Source: Heterobilharzia americana (lineage: Eukaryota > Platyhelminthes > Trematoda > Strigeidida > Schistosomatidae). Taken from it: a stretch of 64,000 nt of DNA. The position numbers and the translations under genes are program-made. Positions 1 through 10,803 of this stretch are shown piece by piece; within the stretch, counting starts at the first letter, position 1; each line of letters starts with the position of its first letter. The stretch lies in contig OX104130.1 of NCBI GenBank assembly GCA_944470555.2, forward strand, positions 46,905,491 through 46,969,490. The letters are read 5' to 3'. The notes under the pieces were generated by a model. It was not told the DNA's origin. It did no database searches and worked only from the letters and a program-made list of their open reading frames with translations.

Positions 1-166
1 TAAGTCATTCTTCCAATAATTTCATGTCGCAGTATTTATTTATTATTTAGATACTTTCCTTTTTGATGCACTGTCAACTAGGATATATATAGTAATCTTA
101 TGTTTCTGTGATTATCCTTTCGGTTTAATTGTTGCTATTCATCATTTATGTTTCTGTCTTTCTTAG

Positions 167-418
<252 letters not shown>

Positions 419-810
419 TAGTTTTACTTTAAGAGTGAATTTATTTAGCCCACACTAAAAGTGAAGAGCATTAAAAGTAGTATAGTTTAAACTGGTGTTC
501 TACACTACATGCCACCAAGTGCTCGTTACTTCTCTGTGCTTGATTTTTGTCTGGGCATTCTAACTAGATTGCTAATTTTCACAAAGTGCAAAGAGTTATG
601 CTACCAAATAATCCGTGATTAATTCTGAGATCCAAATCTAAGTAATCTTTCAACTAGTATGACTGATAGATCTTGAAACCTTTTTGGGTGGACAACCTTC
701 GTATTTGTCTTACTTGGTCAACAGCTTGAGGTTTCAGGGATTGATACCACTTCGTTTCTCAGATGTCGCAATACCCACTGAATGATGTGAAATACATAGA
801 CTCTACAGCA

Positions 811-853
811 TATTGTTATTATTATTATTACTATTATTATCATTATTATTATT
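811..853 (-). repeat. (TTA)n simple repeat, 3' tail of RTE-like element
   Basis: Imperfect TTA/ATT trinucleotide tract. It abuts the 3' end of the family-1 RTE-like element on the - strand, and the second copy of that element (about 43490) also ends in TTA-rich sequence. RTE-clade elements are known to end in short tandem repeats rather than poly(A), so this tract is best read as the element's tail. Confidence 0.7.
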
Positions 854-3800
854 TGTCCCTTGGGTTCCTAGTAGAACATAGGGGCTCAGTAGCATGTCAA
901 CATTTCACTCTGTTCTTTGCAGTCTTTTCAACCTGGTTCCCACGACTCCCCAGAAGCTTTCATTTTTTCCTCACACGATTTCCTCCATGTCACCCTCGGA
1001 CGCCCAACTCGTCGTTTCCCCTTTGGGTTCCACTTCAGGACCTGGCCTGGCGCGTGATGTCCCCAATCGGTCTTCTCAGTGTGTGCCAAATCCATCTCGA
1101 CTTTCTTCTGCATATTTCTTGGGCGATGGGTTCTTGGTTGGTTCGTTGCCAGCTAGCCAGAGTTCCTTGTTGCCCATTTTTTCTGGCCCTCTGATCTTCA
1201 GTATAGAGCGTAGGCGGCAGCTGTTGATGAATGTCTGTAGTTTGTTGGAAATGCTTTTCGTAACGCGCCAAGTTTCTTAACCATCACACAGAAGCACTGA
1301 CTTGATGTTGGTGTTGAAAATCCGGATCTTGTTCACGCTTTATGCTGAGTGCAGTGCAGTAGATCTCCACACTGATTTCAGGTTAATGAAGGCCTGTCTT
1401 GCTTTTCCAATCCTGGCTTTGACGTTCTCATCTGTGCTGCCGCCTGTAGTTGAAACGATGCTGCCTAGCTACGTGGGTAGGTGAAAGAGACTACTTTCTT
1501 TAGGTTTCTCCTGTTTAAGGTGATTGGTGCTTGTTGTTGTTGGTTGTGTATCTTCATCACCTCTGTCTTCTCTATATTCACCTGAAGTCCCGTCTTCGCT
1601 GCCTCTTCTGTCAACTTGTTGGGTTTTGCCTATAGATCATCGAGTTTGTGCGACAAGACGTTAGGCATAAATCGTCATCAACGAAATCCAAATCTTCTAG
1701 GGTCTTTTCATCTGTCAAACAGCGTATGCCCATCTTCTCACAGCTCCTCACAAGTTGCTGCATGATCTAGTCGACCACCATCAGGAAGATCATCGGTGAT
1801 AGTAGGGAGCCTTGTCTTACTTCTGTCTACACTTCAAAGGCGTCACTAAGTAGCTTCCCATTGTGAATCACTTGGAATGTGGCGTTGTCATATAGCTGTT
1901 GAATGAGATTGATAAAGATTTGTGGCATTCCGTAGTGTTGAAGCAACTGTCAAATTACTTCTCAGTCGACGCCTCAATCGAAGGCCTTTTCGAAGTCGAT
2001 GAAGTTGAGGTGGAGAGTTGATTGCCATTCTATGCTCTGTTCTATGATGACACGTAGCGTAGCGTTGGAATTTGGTCCGCACATGATTTGTACTTCCTGA
2101 AGCCAGCCAGCCTGTTCCGGTCGTAATCTTGAATCCAGGGCGTCTTTTAGTCCCTCCAGGATGGTGCGGCATAATATTTTGCTTGGAATGGACGGGAGCA
2201 TGATTCCCCACCAGTTCTTGCAAAGACTTAGGTCTTCCTTCTTTGGGAGTTTGACAAGGTAGCCCCTCTTCCAATCAATGGGCAGGTACCTTTCCTTTCT
2301 TCCAAACTTTCTGCAGTAGCGGTGTGAGCATGTTCACTGATGTCGCTGCGTCTGTTTTCAGTGCTTATGGAGGAATTTCATCTGGTCTTGCTTTCCTGGA
2401 TTTCAGCAGTTGTATGGCGTTCAAGACTTCACTTCTGCTTTTTTCGAAGATCTTGTGTTCACTGGTAATTCTGCGGTTGCTGGTGGTATTTCTGAACGAA
2501 TTGCAGGTGGTGTGGTCAATTCAAGAGTTTTTTGAATAGGTAAGCCCACTGATTCCTTTGTTTGTCCTCTTTGATAACTAGGTTTCCTTCACTATCTTTC
2601 ATTGGTTTCGTCTGCGTTGATCTCTTGCCAGATAGTAACCTGGTTATTTGATATAGTGTTATCGGGTCTCTGTCTCTCCTACCTGCAGCCTGTTCTGCTT
2701 CATTTGCCAGTGTGCCACAGAAATGTCTTTGTCTTTGAGCGCTCTCTTCACTTCTTTGTCCAGTGTTTTATACGTTGTACTCAGTTCCTCTTCTCGTTGT
2801 ACATCCTAGCACCGGTTTATCTTCTGCTTCACCATCCTCCTCTCTCTGCTGTATCACCTTCCAGGTGTCCGTCGAAATCCATTCCTTGTCCTCTCTTGTT
2901 TCTTTTTCCTTCCTAATACGATTATGTAGGTTTCCTTCCACATCTCTTTCAAAGAGTTCCAGTGTTCTTCCACACAGGTTTCTTCAGTGATGTTGTTCAA
3001 TGTCTCCCATTTTGTCTTGATGGCTAACTGGTGTGAAGATGTCGTTTGCAGTTCCGTCCTTCAGTTCATTTTCTGTTCTGGGTGTTGAACTTCAACTGTG
3101 GTCTATCACCAACTTCTGTGATGGCTTTCAACTTGATTTTGAAGTTAGGTTCCTTGCACTAGATAGTGAGTAGTGTGAACCACCTACATCTGCTCCACTT
3201 CTTGATCTTATGTCCAGTAGGCTGCATCTCCACTTGCTTCATGTTGAGTTGAAGTCAATCTGATTTTTAGTGTATGCATCTGGTGAAATCAAATCCATGT
3301 CACTGACTTGTGAATATCTTTGTGCTTGTACACACTGCCACAAACCACCAAATCGTTTAATGCGCAGAAGTTTGCAAACAGTTCTCCATTCTCGTTCATT
3401 TCACCGAGTGCTTCTCAACCCATGATGACTTCTCTTCCTGTGTTGTCTGCTCCCAGCTTGGCATTCATGTCACCCCAGCCATTAGATTTTTCATGTCGCC
3501 AACTGGAGTCTTGTCAAGTACTGATTGCAGTTGTCTATAGAATTCCTCTTCCTCTTGATCTGCTTTAATTGTAGGTGCATAGTGTAGCATTGTATGATTG
3601 TGACCTTCCTTGCCTTTGAGTTGAATCCATCTTGCTGTCATGATCCTGCATGAGGAGATTGGTTCACACTGCATGAGAGAGAGCCTTCGATGCTGATGGG
3701 GATGTCATGAAAGCCGCTCCATAACTCAGTGTGCTCGTGACTGTCATATGAGTAACAAAATCGGAGTAGATTATTGACTTTCCAGTTAAGAGTTTGGAGA

Positions 3801-4240
3801 CTTTACTTCCATCCCATCTACTTTCGCAGATTCCTAGCACTTCTATGCCATACCTTCTTATTTCTTTTGGAATCTGGGCAGCCTTGCCAGCCAGCTTCAA
3901 ACATTGTTCGGACATTCCATTTCCCCATTCTTACTTTCGCTTTCATCGAGAGAAGACACATCGGCCAATTAGCTTCCGAAGGCATTCACCAACCGGCATC
4001 ATTTCGCCTCTCCGATTTTAGAGAAGATTGAGTTTCGTTTTGTTTTATATTTTCGTTGTGCCTTAAAGTTTCTTTAGTGGTAGATTGGTTTTACCGGATA
4101 GGGTTGCCTAGCCCTATGCCCAACCTTCCCTCTTTATCCGGGCTTAGGGACCGGCTAGTAACTAGTGAACCGGTTACCTTGGCGAGGTTCTACAGCATAG
4201 TAGGTTCCTTTTTATAAGTCACTACTGAACATCACATACC
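854..4240 (-). mobile_element. RTE-like non-LTR retrotransposon, family 1, decayed copy
   Basis: The - strand encodes, from high to low coordinate, an apurinic-type endonuclease (3915-3465; pieces such as GKAAQIPKEIRRYGIEVLGI and the Thr-Ala-Arg/Tyr-Ala-Pro region), a reverse transcriptase (2274-1680; pieces include LNFIDFEKAFD and a palm motif FVDD at about 1690) and the basic C-terminal tail (1271-928; KWNPKGKRRVGRPR). The frame is broken by many stops and shifts, so the copy is inactive. Bases 4030-4240 on the far side, containing an inverted gggttgcctagccctatgcc-like stretch, are probably its 5' UTR. The clade is inferred from motif similarity; RTE (SR2-like) is most likely. Confidence 0.8.
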
Positions 4241-5407
4241 CCACCTCGCGCAAGTAATAATGCTCAGGATGTTATCTAACTCGGTGATGAAACGTCCACA
4301 ACGAATTTCAAAGCTGAGATAGCACCAAGCCACTCGTATTCTCATCCTAAACTAAAAATACCTCCATCTTTTAAACTTTGTCATATATCTTATGCGCTTC
4401 TTTCCTGTTTTTTGAAGAAAATGTTTGAGGGAAACTAATGTTAGTTATTCAAACATTTTGACGTTTTCCCATTGTTTACGACTAACATTGCAGGCATGCT
4501 CTATATTTCTTAAATTAGAATTTCTAGTTTGTTATTTCTGAATACCATTTCCATTCAAGTATTCTATTATACTACATCATCTGTCTTGTTCCTCATACAA
4601 CAGGGGCTTTCTTGAAGCAGCTTCATGTTCTGAAGCTTTTATTTACAGTTTGTTTTTTAGCTATTTATACATGATCATTTACTCTGACCCAAGAACTAAT
4701 TCTTGAAGACTTTGTTCCACGTTCTGAAGTCCGATTGACGATATAAAATAATGATTGTGTAGTAATTTTTTTGCTGTATTTGTTAGTTTCACCTAAATAG
4801 ACGCACCCGAGAAAAGTAGAGTCGAAATACTATCTTTTTCATAACAGTGGTTCAGTTTTCAGTAACTCACACGAATCTGTACACTTACATTCCAGTTGAC
4901 ATAATAACTAACAACGTACGAGATATAATCAGCAGAGACTGGAAAAAGACAAATTCAATATGCTTTTATTCCGCCCACACCTTTACCCAATAAATTACTA
5001 GCAGATAAGAAAAGTAACCGATCAGAGTAAAGTGAAAAAATTCGCTGGGAAACATTTACTCATAATTGATACAATTTATAAAACAGATATGAAGGTGAAA
5101 ACATGCAACGGAAGTTCTGGTCTGTTTTGTAAATCCTACTTACTCCCAAAAAAGAAACAGATAGAGTTCTGAGGACACTCAATTTGATAAGTACGTATAG
5201 TCAAATCGGAGCCCAGTATTCCTAAGATTTAACGAAGTCGAATGTTCGACATCAGCGGTGTGAGTGGTTTGCGCAGAATTCAATATAAGACAAAAGTAAG
5301 AAGCAATACTGAATGACTATTGCACAGCTACTGGCAGAAGTCAACATTAGATGAACAGGGATACATTTATTCATCAACCAACTGGGCATGTTACGTACCC
5401 AACCGAT

Positions 5408-5931
5408 AGCTGCTGTCTTGACATGGTGGTCGAGTTTGTATGTCACAATTATCTAACCAGCTATACTGGTGTAACGCTGGTTCCGTCAAGGTCCTATCAT
5501 GTCACAAAGGTCTGTAGGGTATTGACAAGATGAAAGCAGTTACCGTTATAGTGTGAATTACTGCAGTATGATGGTGTCTGGGGGCGAAGTCATAACACTG
5601 GCTGGATGGGGTGTGACAAAAGTACGGTATTTCCCCTGGTTGACCGGCCGTACCACACTGATGCTGCCTTCCCAATGAAAAGAAGTTAAGAAACCTTGCC
5701 CCTCAAAGTAGTACATTCCTCCCTGCCCCCCACAATCTTCTGGTGTCGGAAGCATGGGTTTCTCCTATCCGGCGCTAAAACAAGCAAATCGTATACCAAC
5801 AATCCTTATGACTATGTGACAGACCTCAAGCAGATGTCCTATGAGTTCTGTGGTCACACAAATCCTTTCCGCCTTTAGGTGCCCTGGAGAAACAACTCCC
5901 ACAGTGCCGGAAGTTGGGAAGTGTCAACCGC
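5408..5931 (-). repeat. Dispersed repeat R, copy 1
   Basis: About 525 bp that reappears in opposite orientation at 35989-36532. Read on the - strand it begins gcggttgacacttccc and shares blocks such as gacatctgcttgaggtctgtcac and the closing cagcagct region. Short open frames cross it but nothing resembles a protein family, and frames are not kept between copies. It could be a non-autonomous transposon or a satellite-like monomer; the ends show no obvious terminal inverted repeat. Confidence 0.65.
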
Positions 5932-6164
5932 ATGCACGCTTCCAAAGGTATATAAATCCTATCAGACATAATCGACCCTCCTTACCTCTGGCTCCTTAAC
6001 CTTCATATCCTGGTAACAATGTTAAGCTTCTTACAACCTCACTCTGCAACCATCGCTAACGATCAAAGCCGTTGAGATCTTATTCTTAGTTTCTTGAGAC
6101 CATGTTGTTGACTTCATTTTGGCGATTTCAACGTTCGAATTCTATCCTAAATCAAATAGCAGAC

Positions 6165-6370
6165 TTCACTTGCCAGAATTCTAAAATCTCGAACAACAGA
6201 TATATGTATGTAGTGATGATGGATAGTGGCTAAAAGTAGGATCCAGAACTGGTCAGGTGGATGTACCTGCCTCCAAGCGGGTGATGTTTTCCCTTCGGGA
6301 TTCGAACTCGGGACCGATTGCTTCAAACGCCAGAGCATTACCCACTAGACCACCGAGCCACGATAACCAC
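6165..6370 (-). mobile_element. Sm-alpha-like tRNA-derived SINE fragment, ribozyme core deleted
   Basis: On the - strand the sequence has a pol III A box-like stretch (TGGTCTAGTGG) and a B box (GAGTTCGAATCC), followed by GGCAGGTACATCC, the usual entry into the schistosome hammerhead. The catalytic core that should follow is lost: the sequence jumps from the helix I strand to a remnant of the other strand (TTCTGGATCC). This is known architecture for the Sm-alpha family. The copy is therefore a SINE with a dead ribozyme. Confidence 0.7.
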
Positions 6371-6411
6371 TTGTGAGACCCGTATGGTTTTAATATTATT
6401 GCCTTTATTAC

Positions 6412-6540
6412 ACCGTCCAGAGTTCGAATCCCGGTGGGAACAACATCACTAACTGAGAGGCAGATATATCTATCTGACGAGTCTCAAATAGGACGAAATG
6501 CGCATCCTGGATTCCACTATACATATCAGACATGTGTCGT
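6412..6540 (+). mobile_element. Sm-alpha-like SINE fragment, 5'-truncated
   Basis: The + strand shows a B box (gagttcgaatccc at about 6420), the short spacer aacaacatcact, and then the hammerhead region. No A box is visible, so the 5' end is truncated. It lies back to back with the - strand SINE fragment at 6165-6370. It is on the sense strand of the ISWI transcript. Confidence 0.7.
6462..6516 (+). ncRNA. Hammerhead ribozyme (Sm-alpha type), core preserved
   Basis: All conserved core boxes are present: CTGACGA at 6474-6480 (fits CUGANGA), helix II with loop (GTCTC AAAT A GGAC, 6481-6494), GAAA at 6495-6498 and cleavage triplet ATC at 6504-6506, so the predicted cut lies between 6506 and 6507. 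Helix III would be a loopless 4-bp stem, as usual in this family. Helix I is weakened: the pair next to the core is mismatched (T6473 with C6507) and the next five pairs include one G-U. Activity is therefore uncertain, but the motif is unmistakable. Confidence 0.8.
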
Positions 6541-6575
6541 TATTAATTTGATCTAACCTGACCATTGTAGGGAAC

Positions 6576-8620
6576 CATCAGTTATTTAGACTTATTAAGG
6601 AAACTGGGGGGAAAAGGTCAACAACGGTTAGTGAGGCTATAGCGGAGGAGGACGGATCTGTGGTCCACTTGTATGGGAGACGACTGGAACGATGGGCAGA
6701 ACACTTCGAGGAACAGTTTAACTGGACTCCAACCACCATTGCATTGCCCGCTATTCAGTCGGATACTGAATGGAATATTGAAACAGACCCTCCAACACTT
6801 GCAGAAGTCGAGAAAGCAGTAGGTAACTTGGAACGAGGAAGGGCGGCAGGACCAGATGGACTAACTCCTGAGGTATGCAACGATGGTGGTAAGGTAGGCG
6901 CTCTTAATCATGTTAACGGCAGTGTTAACCAGTATATGGGAGTCAAATACGATCCTCTCCGACTGGTCTAAATCACTGATCATCTCAGTCTTCAAGAAAA
7001 GCGAGGAGTCCTCTTGTGATAACCACAGAGGAATCAGCCTGACGAGCATAGTGTCTAAGATTCTAGGTTCCATAATTCTTCGACGCCTGAGTGGAGCTCG
7101 GGAACAGCAAGTCTGAGCAAACCAGGCAGGCCTTAGACCCGGCCACAGGTGTATTGACGAAATATTCACACTGCGCCAGGCTCTGGAACACAGGCGGGCT
7201 TACCGACGCCTGACACTAGCTGTGTTTCTTGACCTGAAGGTGACGGCATTCGACTCCACTGATCGAGAAGTCTTATGGCAATGTCTCTCACTGATAGGCG
7301 TGACGAGTAAGTACATCATTTTATTGAAGACTCTCAACTCGAACACTTGTGGACATGGTAGAGCCTGTGGTGAGATGTCCGGGTGAACTGTGCTCCTCGA
7401 GTGGTGTCCGTCAAGGGTGCCCACTATCTCCATTCTTATTCAATTTTATCATAGGTATTCTTATGCAGGTCTCCCTCTGATCAGCTGACTACACAGAGAT
7501 TGACCTAATCGCAGGAGAATTTTAGTTAGACCTAGAATACGCAGGTGACATAGTCCTGTTAGGTGAAGACACTGGCAAGATGCAGAGTTGTCTGAACACT
7601 TTGAATGGTGATTTGAGAATGTTTGGGATGCGTTTTTCACCACCCAAAAGCAAATTGTTGCTCCAGGATTGGTCTTCAACAGTGCCTCGGCTAAGAATAG
7701 TGTAGTGGTTGAGTGTGTCGACCACTTCACTTACCTGGGAAGTGGGATCAGCCCTGCCCTGGTGGCTCAGTGGCCGACGAAATTTCTGCACGAATACAAA
7801 AGGCTTGACTGGATTTTGCCATCTCACGCCACCTGTGGCGCCACCGTGATATCCGATTGTCTACTAAGGGCCGTGTGTACTACACATCAGTCCAGTCTGT
7901 TGTGCTGTGTGGCTGTGAAGCATGGCAATTGAGGGCGAAGGACATGAGAAGGCTTCAGATGTTTGAGTACATTGTGCCTCCGAAGTATAGGCCTTATTGC
8001 GTGGTGTCACCAGGTGAATGATGCAGAAGTTAGGTGTAGAGTTGTGGGGAGAAGAGGTGAATCAGTTGACATGGTCGTGAACCTTCATCGACAAGGATGG
8101 TTGGGATACGTGTTACTTATGTCTAGTTGCCGTCTATCTCGTCACACAATGTTGGGCGAAGTAGGTTCAGGTTGGAAAAAGGCTCGAGGTGGCCAGACTA
8201 AAACATGGCAAGAATGTATGAAGTCTTTGACTGTTGGTTTGAGTTATGTGGGGAGATGCAGACTAGGCGGCCGGGGTTCGCGGGACAAGAGGAATCAGTG
8301 GTTGGAGACTCTGGGTGATATGGCTCAGAACCGATGTCAGTGGCGCAGATGTATACATACACTATCCTCATCTTAACGACGCTATGCTGAATCTCACCAT
8401 TTTCTCATTCTTCATTTCTCTCTTTTCGTACTTTATATTTCTTTTGACTGAGTTTTATTTTGTTCATCTTGCACTTCACTGCCTTTTTACTTGTAATGAT
8501 ATGAGGTGTGGTAACTCGGACCGTTACGCAAATATGGAGGGCTGTTCGTTGATTTTGAAGATGATGATGTTCAAAATTCACTTTAGGAGTATCCGAATTC
8601 TTCTATACCCCCTATTGTAA
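6576..8620 (+). mobile_element. RTE-like non-LTR element, family 2, copy A (5'-truncated, inactive)
   Basis: Translations across broken frames give the RT finger region (RAAGPDGLTPEV), SCDNHRGISLTSIVSKILGS, the AFDS palm entry, the palm box, and the C-terminal ETLGDMAQNR(C/S)QWRR tail. In-frame stops include TGA at 7114-7116 and TAG at 7523-7525. The catalytic YADD is YAGD here because of GGT at 7544-7546. The copy starts abruptly at cagttattt, so endonuclease and N-terminal parts are missing. It is almost identical over about 1.85 kb to the copy at 38.4-40.3 kb, sharing both stops. Confidence 0.85.
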
Positions 8621-8699
8621 GTAAAGGAATAAAACCGCAGGAAAAAAATGTACCTGACTGGATGCCAACCAACAACCGGTTTTTATTCGTAATCTTCGC

Positions 8700-9510
8700 T
8701 TATGCAGTTCGGCTGACACTAAAGATTAATCCTATCAAAGGCAGTCAATCTTACTACATAAAGCAAAACTTTCAGGCGTGGCCATAATTATCAGGGGAAT
8801 CTGACTCTCAAGTAGAGAAGCTGAGCCAATAAGAAAGGTATCTTTGAGGTATTTGCGGGACACCATGGCAACGTACCGACTATGGTGATCGCCTTCTCGG
8901 ATTTGCTTCTGGCAATCTGTGACTTCAAACACAGTGAGATATACTGTCTCACATTTCATCGGCTGACATTGAGCCAACGAAGCACACATATAGATCTTGT
9001 TGCTGTGAGCCATTGTCGAGGAGAATAGATGGAGGGTTGCCGCTCTTTTTGGATCACCAATCTGGAGTTGGATCACGCGCTAGTACTGGCACGTGAACGT
9101 CTGCATCCTACTGGTCGCCTAAAACAGGCAACGGTGAAACCCATGCTTACTGGATTGGAAGATATGTACGTATTTGAGGCCAGATAGCTATACAGTTATC
9201 TGCGGGTGGCAGCAATGCTCATCGTGAGGAAACCTGGCGTGATATTAGGGTTGTTGTAGAAGCAGTGGTAAAAACAGGTTAGTAAACGCAGGTAGATTTG
9301 CACAAACTCATTCGAGCTGATTGATGCGAGAAGATCGATTCCAGCTGACTCCAACCACAGTGAAGAGCGAAAGAAATTCAAGCATAAATTGACCAAGAGT
9401 CTTGGTAACGGTAGAGAGTAGTGGTGGCTGACGAAAGCGAAAGAGATGGAAAAGGCATCAGCATTATGTATTACGCGGAAACTATTTAGGCTTATTAAAG
9501 ATACGGGCAA
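8700..9510 (+). mobile_element. RTE-like element family 2, 5'-half fragment
   Basis: The segment at 9070-9130 translates to a DHALV…RL…TGR block, the end of the endonuclease domain. The segment 9235-9510 matches 38195-38470 of the better copy, up to the phrase ctatttaggcttattaaag. It is much more diverged than copy A, so it is an older insertion. It ends near the same internal element position at which copy A (6576) begins, so the two halves lie in reversed order. Confidence 0.55.
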
Positions 9511-9634
9511 GTTTCATGTGTCTTCATGGTTTATCATTTTTTCGTTTGCAGGCAATCATTGACAGTCTGAAGCAAGATATTTTGAGCCGACGTTGCATTA
9601 AATTTAACTATGCGCTATCTTATTTTGCTTCCAG

Positions 9635-9779
9635 AAAAAGCATTGGATATAAAGTTCCTCGTAACCTAGATTCTGGGCCAAACGGTGAGCGTGATCGCTT
9701 AGAAGAACAAGCCAGGATAGATGAAGCTGAGCCACTAACGGAGGAAGAAATTGCAGAAAAGGAAGAACTTTTAACACAG
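9635..9779 (+). CDS. SMARCA5: ISWI/SMARCA5 exon: HAND domain
   Basis: The exon begins after cttccag; its first base completes the split Arg codon and the rest gives 48 codons. The peptide starts [10 protein letters not shown] and ends [13 protein letters not shown], the well-conserved end of the HAND domain and the acidic linker into SANT. HAND packs against SANT and SLIDE and contacts nucleosomal and linker DNA. The donor is GT at 9780-9781, phase 0. An open frame continues upstream into the intron because a second strong acceptor-like site sits at 9550-9551, but using it would add 83 nt and an early stop. The downstream site is therefore chosen. Confidence 0.96.
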
Positions 9780-9867
9780 GTGAAATAATACCATAATTTC
9801 ACTGTCTTTATAAAAGCCATATCCATTGTTTTCTCTACTTCCGAAATTCTTATGATTTCTTTTCTAG

Positions 9868-10056
9868 GGTTTCACAAACTGGTCAAAACGTGATTTTCAA
9901 CAATTCATCAAGGCCAATGAGAAACATGGTCGCGATGATTTAGAAGCAATTTCTCTTGATGTTGAGGGTAAAACTCCTGATGAAGTCAAGCGGTACGCTC
10001 GTGTGTTCTGGACAAGATGTAATGAGTTGCAAGATGTTGACAAGCATATGGCACAG
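9868..10056 (+). CDS. SMARCA5: ISWI/SMARCA5 exon: SANT domain
   Basis: Sixty-three codons, phase 0 at both ends. The peptide opens [20 protein letters not shown] and closes with the NELQD…MAQ helix, the SANT domain of ISWI with its tryptophan core and third helix ([10 protein letters not shown]). SANT in ISWI helps position the remodeller on the nucleosome and couples histone and DNA contacts to ATPase activity. The preceding intron is only 88 bp (9780-9867) with a clean tttctag acceptor. The donor is CAG|gtaacc. Confidence 0.97.
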
Positions 10057-10459
10057 GTAACCCTGAATTTGTACTCGTTTTCATACTTGTGAATGAAATA
10101 GTTATTTTTGATGAAATTGCTAATTTGGTTTGGTCATATGTATTTTTCTCTAAGCAAATGCATTTAATAGTTGTATGAATATTGCTAAGTAAGGTATCAA
10201 ATAATATCGAATTCATAACTGTGCATCAATCCCTTATGTCTTTGATCGTGGTCCAGTAAATTTGATTGGGAATGGATACCGTTTTGTGACCTTATAGTAT
10301 TCGCTGAGCTCTAACAGTATTAGTAAACGTCTAACTGTACGGCATATATCTGGGTCACCTAAACATTTCTTATTGGAAAGTAGATTTAATGTTTTCCATT
10401 CTATTCCTATTTCATTTGTTTTCACGTCTGATGTTCTTGGGGAGAAGATAGCTACACTG

Positions 10460-10732
10460 CAGTCCTCTCTATTCTGCTGCTTCTGAAAGGGACGATCAAC
10501 TGTTGTAAGACATGAGAAGGTTTCAGGTGTTCGACTAACGGTGCCTTTGTAGCATAAGTCATGTTTTGTGTTGTCACCATGTAAATAACGTTAAAGTCAG
10601 GTATAGAGTTTTAGGAAAAGGTAGGAAGGTCATTTGATGAAATTGCTAACTTTTATTGACTCAGGTTGCTGGGGCATGTTTTACGCATGCCTGTCTTCTT
10701 CACCGCACAATGTTGCTTGAGGTTCTACGGTG

Positions 10733-10803
<71 letters not shown>

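Noticed and set aside
6300..6370. Possible tRNA gene (A and B boxes on -)
   Set aside because: Cloverleaf does not close and ribozyme remnants follow; it is a tRNA-derived SINE.
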